Positions 59,664 through 64,000 of a stretch of 64,000 bases of DNA are shown piece by piece. The notes beneath the pieces are model-generated. The model had not been told where the DNA came from and ran no database searches. It saw only the letters and a list, made by a program, of their open reading frames with translations. The position numbers were made by a program, and so were the translations under genes. Position 1 is the stretch's first letter, and each line of letters opens with the position of its first letter. The stretch spans positions 1-64,000 of the forward strand of contig JAECQP010000007.1 in the NCBI GenBank assembly GCA_015999745.1, written 5' to 3'. The stretch is from Sphingobacteriia bacterium. GTDB taxonomy: Bacteria > Bacteroidota > Bacteroidia > Chitinophagales > Chitinophagaceae.

Positions 59664-61421
59664 ATGAAAGATATGTTGAAAAAATACCGTGTAGTTGCAG
59701 CCTTGCTGGTGTTGGCGCTGCTGATCCTGGGAAGCCGGTTGTTTACGGTAAGACTGGATCTTACAGAAGATAAACGATTCACCCTGAGCCCATCCACTGT
59801 AAAGATGCTATCGGAGATCGACAGCACTATCCGGGTGGAAGTGTTTCTTACCGGTGAACTTCCGGCCGATTATAAAAAACTGAACATTGCCGTAAAAGAT
59901 GTGTTGGACGAATTCAATGTGCATGCATCCAACCAGGTTGTGGTGGAATTCAGGAAACCGGGAGAAGACCTCGGTCATGATTCGCTGAAAGCCATGCTCT
60001 ACGACAGCCTGGCCAGAATGGGGGTGCCATTCGAAAAAACCAGTATAGCTACAGGGGAAGCCGATAGAACCACCAGCCAGTTGATTATTCCGGCTGCACT
60101 GGTTTACTACAGGAAGAACCAGTTGCCCATCGTTCTGGATCTGCGCAGCAGTAAAAAAGTATATAAACAGTTCAATGTTATCAACGAAGAACCGCAGGAA
60201 GATGCAGAAGCAACGCGGAATGCGGCGGAGGCATTGCTCGAAAATAAATTTGCGGTGGCCATCGATAAGCTTACCCGCAAAACCGTTCCCACGGTGGCGT
60301 ATACGGTAGGAAACGGAGAACCCACCGATTTTACAGTGAACGATCTCGGAGAGAGTTTGCGTAACGATTACCGGCTGGGTGTATTTGATTTGAAGCAGGC
60401 CTATCCGGATGCATCACTTATACAAACACTCGTGATTGTAAAACCAACGCAGCCCTTCACCGAAGAAGACCAGTTGAAACTGGATCAGTATGTGATGAAC
60501 GGAGGCCATATCATCTGGTTCATTGATAAACTGCACGCAGAGTTGGACAGCCTGAAAAGAACGGAAGGACAGTACACCGCTTTTGACCGCGGACTGGGGC
60601 TGGATGAATTGTTGTTTAAATACGGCGTCCGGATCAATCCGGATCTGTTGCAAGACCTGAGCTGTTCCAAAATACCATTGGTAGTGGGAACCAACCCCGA
60701 TGGCAGTATCCGTATGCAACGGATGCCATGGCCCTATTATCCATTTTTATCTTCCAGGACACCTAACCCGGTATCACAGAATATAGACCGGGTATTGCCC
60801 ATCTTCCCTTCCAGTATCGACACGGTGATGGCAAGGGGAATACAGAAAACCATCCTGCTGGCATCCGATACCAACAGCCGCAGGGTAAGTTCCCCTGCAA
60901 TCGTATCGCTGAACAGTGTACAGCGGGAAGAAGACCTGCTCAGTTTTAACCAGAGCTATGTGCCGGTGGCCGTATTGCTGGAAGGCCGGTTCAATTCATT
61001 GTTCGCCAACCGGCTGCCACAGGGCGTGATGGATTCCGTACAAAGGGTTACGGGTAAACCTTTTCTGAAAACCGCCGTTAAAGCCGGGAAGCAGATTGTG
61101 GTATCCGACGCGGATATTGTAACCAATGCCATCAGTAATACCACCGGGCCATTGCCCATGGGAATGATACCCATGGAAAACTATCGTTTTGCCAACCGCG
61201 AATTTTTTCTGAACAGCATCGACTACCTGTCTTCGGATAAGCAACTCTTCGAAAGCAGGAATAAAACAGTGGTATTACGCCTGCTTGATAAACAAAAAGT
61301 AAAAGAACAGAAAATGCTTTGGCAGCTCTTAAATACAGCGGTTCCGGTTACCTTTGTGCTACTGACAGGCGCGGTATTTCAATGGTGGAGAAGGAGAAAA
61401 TATGCAGCTGCAGCTAAATAA
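59664..61421 (+). CDS. gldG: Gliding-motility-associated substrate-binding-like protein GldG
   Basis: This 585-residue protein has an N-terminal membrane helix (about 10-28), a large soluble domain with TEDKRFTLSPSTVKML at the start and NGGHIIWFIDKL near 280, and a C-terminal membrane helix (about 555-575) with a basic end. It pairs with GldF to form the transporter; the substrate is not known. Gene order gldF-gldG with minimal spacing supports the assignment. Confidence 0.88.
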   Translation: MKDMLKKYRVVAALLVLALLILGSRLFTVRLDLTEDKRFTLSPSTVKMLSEIDSTIRVEVFLTGELPADYKKLNIAVKDVLDEFNVHASNQVVVEFRKPGEDLGHDSLKAMLYDSLARMGVPFEKTSIATGEADRTTSQLIIPAALVYYRKNQLPIVLDLRSSKKVYKQFNVINEEPQEDAEATRNAAEALLENKFAVAIDKLTRKTVPTVAYTVGNGEPTDFTVNDLGESLRNDYRLGVFDLKQAYPDASLIQTLVIVKPTQPFTEEDQLKLDQYVMNGGHIIWFIDKLHAELDSLKRTEGQYTAFDRGLGLDELLFKYGVRINPDLLQDLSCSKIPLVVGTNPDGSIRMQRMPWPYYPFLSSRTPNPVSQNIDRVLPIFPSSIDTVMARGIQKTILLASDTNSRRVSSPAIVSLNSVQREEDLLSFNQSYVPVAVLLEGRFNSLFANRLPQGVMDSVQRVTGKPFLKTAVKAGKQIVVSDADIVTNAISNTTGPLPMGMIPMENYRFANREFFLNSIDYLSSDKQLFESRNKTVVLRLLDKQKVKEQKMLWQLLNTAVPVTFVLLTGAVFQWWRRRKYAAAAK

Positions 61422-61427
61422 AAAAAA

Positions 61428-62435
61428 ATGAGTACACATTCGTTGGTTTACCTGGTATTTGGCGTTGTATTAACGGTAGCCCTTAGTTTTGACCTGGGCC
61501 TGTTGAGCAAAAAAAATAAAGCTATCAGCATCAAACAGGCGCTGCTGCAAACTTTCTTATGGGTAGGGCTTGCCCTGGTCTTTTTTGTATTTCTCTGGTT
61601 GGAAGGCGGATTGCTTGCACAGGAAAGCAATGGAACAGTAGCCAACAGTTCACAACTGCCATTGGAATTTCTGAGCGCTTACCTGATGGAGTGGAGCCTG
61701 AGTATTGATAATATTTTTGTGTTCATCCTGATCTTCAATTCGTTCAAGGTAAAAGAGAAGCATTACTCCAGGGTATTGCTGGTGGGTATTTTGATGGCCA
61801 TCATCTTCCGGGTGATCTTTATAACTGTGGGTGTGGCCCTGGTAGCCAAGTTCTCCTGGGTACTGTATATTTTTGGGGTATTCCTTATATATACCGGGTA
61901 CACCATGTTTACAGCAAATGAGGAAGAACAGTTTGATCCGCATGATTCCAAAATCTATAAGTTTTTAAAACGCTTCCTGCCACTGGTGAACCACGATGGG
62001 GAAGGAAAATACATTGTTCGGGTGAATGGAAAACCGGCCTATACCATCCTGTTTGTGGTGGTGGTGTTGCTGGCAGCCATCGACCTGGTGTTTGCACTGG
62101 ACTCCATCCCTGCGGTAATGGGAATCTCCAAGGATCCGATGATCATATATACCTCCAATATTTTTGCAGTATTGGGATTGCGTTCCCTGTTTTTCCTGTT
62201 AAGGGGAGCGGTTACCAAATTTGATTACCTGCAACAGGGAATCGCCATTGTACTGGTGTTCATTGGCATAAAAATGCTGGGCGAACACTATATCAGCGAA
62301 TGGATCGATAAACCCACACAGGTATTTATTTCACTGGGTGTGATACTGGTATGTATTTCCGGATCCATTTTCTATTCCATTTTTGTAAACAAGAAAGGAA
62401 CGCCGGAAGATCTGGAAGATGCATCTGTAAACTAA
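61428..62435 (+). CDS. TerC-family membrane protein (Alx-like)
   Basis: This 335-residue protein has about nine membrane helices and the TerC signatures SAYLMEWSLSIDNIFVF and DLVFALDSIPAVMGI, with acidic residues in the membrane likely to bind a cation. TerC/Alx proteins are linked to manganese export or metalation of exported proteins. It starts 6 bases after gldG and could be co-transcribed, although no functional link is known. No riboswitch-like structure fits in the short gap. Confidence 0.88.
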   Translation: MSTHSLVYLVFGVVLTVALSFDLGLLSKKNKAISIKQALLQTFLWVGLALVFFVFLWLEGGLLAQESNGTVANSSQLPLEFLSAYLMEWSLSIDNIFVFILIFNSFKVKEKHYSRVLLVGILMAIIFRVIFITVGVALVAKFSWVLYIFGVFLIYTGYTMFTANEEEQFDPHDSKIYKFLKRFLPLVNHDGEGKYIVRVNGKPAYTILFVVVVLLAAIDLVFALDSIPAVMGISKDPMIIYTSNIFAVLGLRSLFFLLRGAVTKFDYLQQGIAIVLVFIGIKMLGEHYISEWIDKPTQVFISLGVILVCISGSIFYSIFVNKKGTPEDLEDASVN

Positions 62436-62439
62436 TGCT

Positions 62440-64000
62440 ATGAACTATTCATTACAGGATATCGCCGAGCGCTTGCAGCTACCCGGAAAGGAGTATGGCC
62501 AACAACCGATCAGCTATCTTGTAACGGATAGCCGTAAACTGATCTTTCCCGAACAAACCTTATTTATTGCCATCAGCGGTCCGCGAAGAAGTGCAGCCGC
62601 ATATATTCCCGAATTGTATCACCGGGGAGTAAGGGCCTTCCTGGTGGCAGAACCCGTAGACCGGTCTTCCTATCCGGAGGCGCAGTTTTTGCAGGTGCCC
62701 GATACGGTGAAGGCATTGCAACAGCTTGCAGCGCAGCACCGCAGCAGGTTTGCCATACCGGTGATAGGAATCACCGGGAGCAATGGAAAAACCATAGTAA
62801 AAGAATGGCTGTACCAGTTGCTGCAACCCGATTATGTAATCGTCAGAAGCCCCCGGAGTTATAATTCGCAGATCGGCGTTCCGTTGAGCGTATGGCAAAT
62901 GAGTGAGCGGCATACACTGGGCATATTTGAAGCGGGCATTTCCGCACCCGGCGAAATGGAGCGGCTGGCCGCCATCATACAACCCACCCTTGGCGTATTA
63001 ACCAATATCGGCGCGGCACACGACGAAGGATTCATTGATCATGCACAAAAGCTGGCAGAGAAGATCAGGCTCTTTGAAAAAGCGCCGGCATTGGTTGCAG
63101 CAAAGGATTATATCTGTGATACGATTCACTATTCGGGGGAGTTGATCACCTGGGGGGCTGCAGCGGGGAATACATTGCAGGTAATACAACAGCAGATCAA
63201 CGGACCAGTTATGGTTGTAACGGCTGTATACAAAAACCAGCAACTGGGCTTAACCATACCATTTACGGATACGATGTCGGTGCAGAATGCACTTACCTGT
63301 TGCACGGTATTATTACAGATGGGATATGCGTTACCGGTGATTCAGCAACGTATTCAACAACTGGAGCCTGTAGAAATGCGGATGCAGTTGCGCAAGGCCA
63401 TCAACAACTGCCTGGTATTGAACGACAGTTACAGCAACGACAAAGTATCACTGGCGCTGGCATTGAGTTTCCTGAAACAACAGGCAGGCAGTCATCCTGC
63501 AACGGTGGTGTTGTCGGATATTGTACAATCGGGCCAGGCAGAGCCGGAACTCTATCACGATGTGGTGGAACTGCTGATGAAGAATGGCATTCGTAAACTC
63601 TATGCAGTAGGGCCTGCCATCACCGAATTCCTGCGGCACCGGTTGGATGATACAACAAAAGCGCCCCTGCCCTTTGCAACGGCGCTTTTTCCGTCTACGG
63701 AAGCCTTCCTGGAGCAGAATACCCATAGCCAGTTTCAGCAGGAGTACATCCTGTTGAAAGGAGCAAGGCAGTTTGAGTTTGAACAGATCGCGCATTGGCT
63801 GGAACAGCAGGTACACCAGACCGTACTGGAGATCAATCTTTCGGCCATGGTACAAAACCTGAAAATATACCAGGGAATGCTGGCGCCAACTACCAAACTG
63901 ATGGCAATGGTAAAGGCCTATAGTTATGGAAGCGGAGCGGGAGAAGTGGCGCGCAGGCTACAGCAGCAGCAGGTGGATTACCTGGCGGTAGCATATGCAG
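62440..64000 (+). CDS. murF-alr: Bifunctional UDP-MurNAc-tripeptide ligase / alanine racemase (partial)
   Basis: The frame starts at ATG 62440 and runs off the window end after 520 codons. Residues 1-460 are MurF: the ATP loop GITGSNGKT (near 110-118), EAGIS near 168-172 and a C-terminal domain with VLNDSYSNDKVS. The racemase part begins near residue 465 (LEINLSAMVQNLKIY), and the PLP lysine lies in MVKAYSYGSG (near 490). The fusion makes D-alanine and adds D-Ala-D-Ala to the peptidoglycan precursor in the cytoplasm. The rest of the racemase lies outside. This fusion is common in Bacteroidota. Confidence 0.93.
   Translation, partial: MNYSLQDIAERLQLPGKEYGQQPISYLVTDSRKLIFPEQTLFIAISGPRRSAAAYIPELYHRGVRAFLVAEPVDRSSYPEAQFLQVPDTVKALQQLAAQHRSRFAIPVIGITGSNGKTIVKEWLYQLLQPDYVIVRSPRSYNSQIGVPLSVWQMSERHTLGIFEAGISAPGEMERLAAIIQPTLGVLTNIGAAHDEGFIDHAQKLAEKIRLFEKAPALVAAKDYICDTIHYSGELITWGAAAGNTLQVIQQQINGPVMVVTAVYKNQQLGLTIPFTDTMSVQNALTCCTVLLQMGYALPVIQQRIQQLEPVEMRMQLRKAINNCLVLNDSYSNDKVSLALALSFLKQQAGSHPATVVLSDIVQSGQAEPELYHDVVELLMKNGIRKLYAVGPAITEFLRHRLDDTTKAPLPFATALFPSTEAFLEQNTHSQFQQEYILLKGARQFEFEQIAHWLEQQVHQTVLEINLSAMVQNLKIYQGMLAPTTKLMAMVKAYSYGSGAGEVARRLQQQQVDYLAVAYA

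Overview
The window reads as chromosomal DNA of a Bacteroidota bacterium, most likely in or near the Chitinophagaceae; the genus cannot be fixed from sequence alone. Grounds: a SusC/SusD pair, gldF-gldG, a murF-alr fusion, an isc operon of Bacteroidota type, and several promoters of the TTG-N17-23-TAnnTTTG class. Some of these sit so close to the start codon that the leader must be very short or absent. No tRNA, rRNA, CRISPR array, transposase or phage gene was recognised.

Layout. 377-3542: a DUF4386 membrane protein, a small Cys-rich gene whose 5' end looks frameshifted, a LysR regulator and threonine synthase. 3561-8901 (minus): a copper-resistance block with a multicopper oxidase carrying a barrel-like C-terminus, a small HMA protein, a CopA-type P-type ATPase, and an AraC-type regulator with an N-terminal HMA-like metal site. 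A 35-nt element is repeated upstream of the HMA gene and of copA. 9114-21189: an anaerobic / nitric-oxide stress region. It starts with an uncharacterised 602-residue Cys-containing protein, a U32-family Fe-S protein, a ferredoxin and a PNPOx-like protein. Two DUF2202 proteins follow, then an Fe-S repair operon (RIC with DUF2249, hemerythrin, DUF2249 protein, NnrS-like protein, DUF59 protein, Rrf2 regulator). Facing it on the minus strand is norC-like, norB-like, queD-like and a second Rrf2 regulator. An inverted repeat AAGGA-N8-TCCTT stands in front of both the 602-residue gene and norC, and a perfect 24-bp palindrome stands in front of RIC, so the region looks like two small regulons that may belong to the two Rrf2 proteins.

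21320-29797 holds envelope and secreted proteins (serine hydrolase, basic secreted protein, NIPSNAP, a long TPR protein, a LolA-like protein, a large Asp-box propeller protein). 30092-51750 is a nutrient-acquisition or surface-chemistry locus: SusC/SusD, two >1,100-residue FG-GAP/UnbV lipoproteins, a secreted GH65 enzyme, two vanadium-haloperoxidase/PAP2-like lipoproteins, outer-membrane proteins and a TonB-dependent receptor. A PfkB sugar kinase follows convergently.

52848-64000 is mostly housekeeping: acpP-fabF-rnc with a 12-bp stem-loop between acpP and fabF, methylmalonyl-CoA epimerase, iscS-iscU-iscA with a terminator, gldF-gldG, a TerC protein and the start of murF-alr, cut by the window end.

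The best candidates for something undescribed are (1) the norB-like subunit, in which several residues that are metal ligands or catalytic in classical NorB appear replaced, with a pterin-synthase gene overlapping its 3' end, and (2) the 602-residue protein / U32 / ferredoxin / PNPOx cassette that shares its operator motif with norC.
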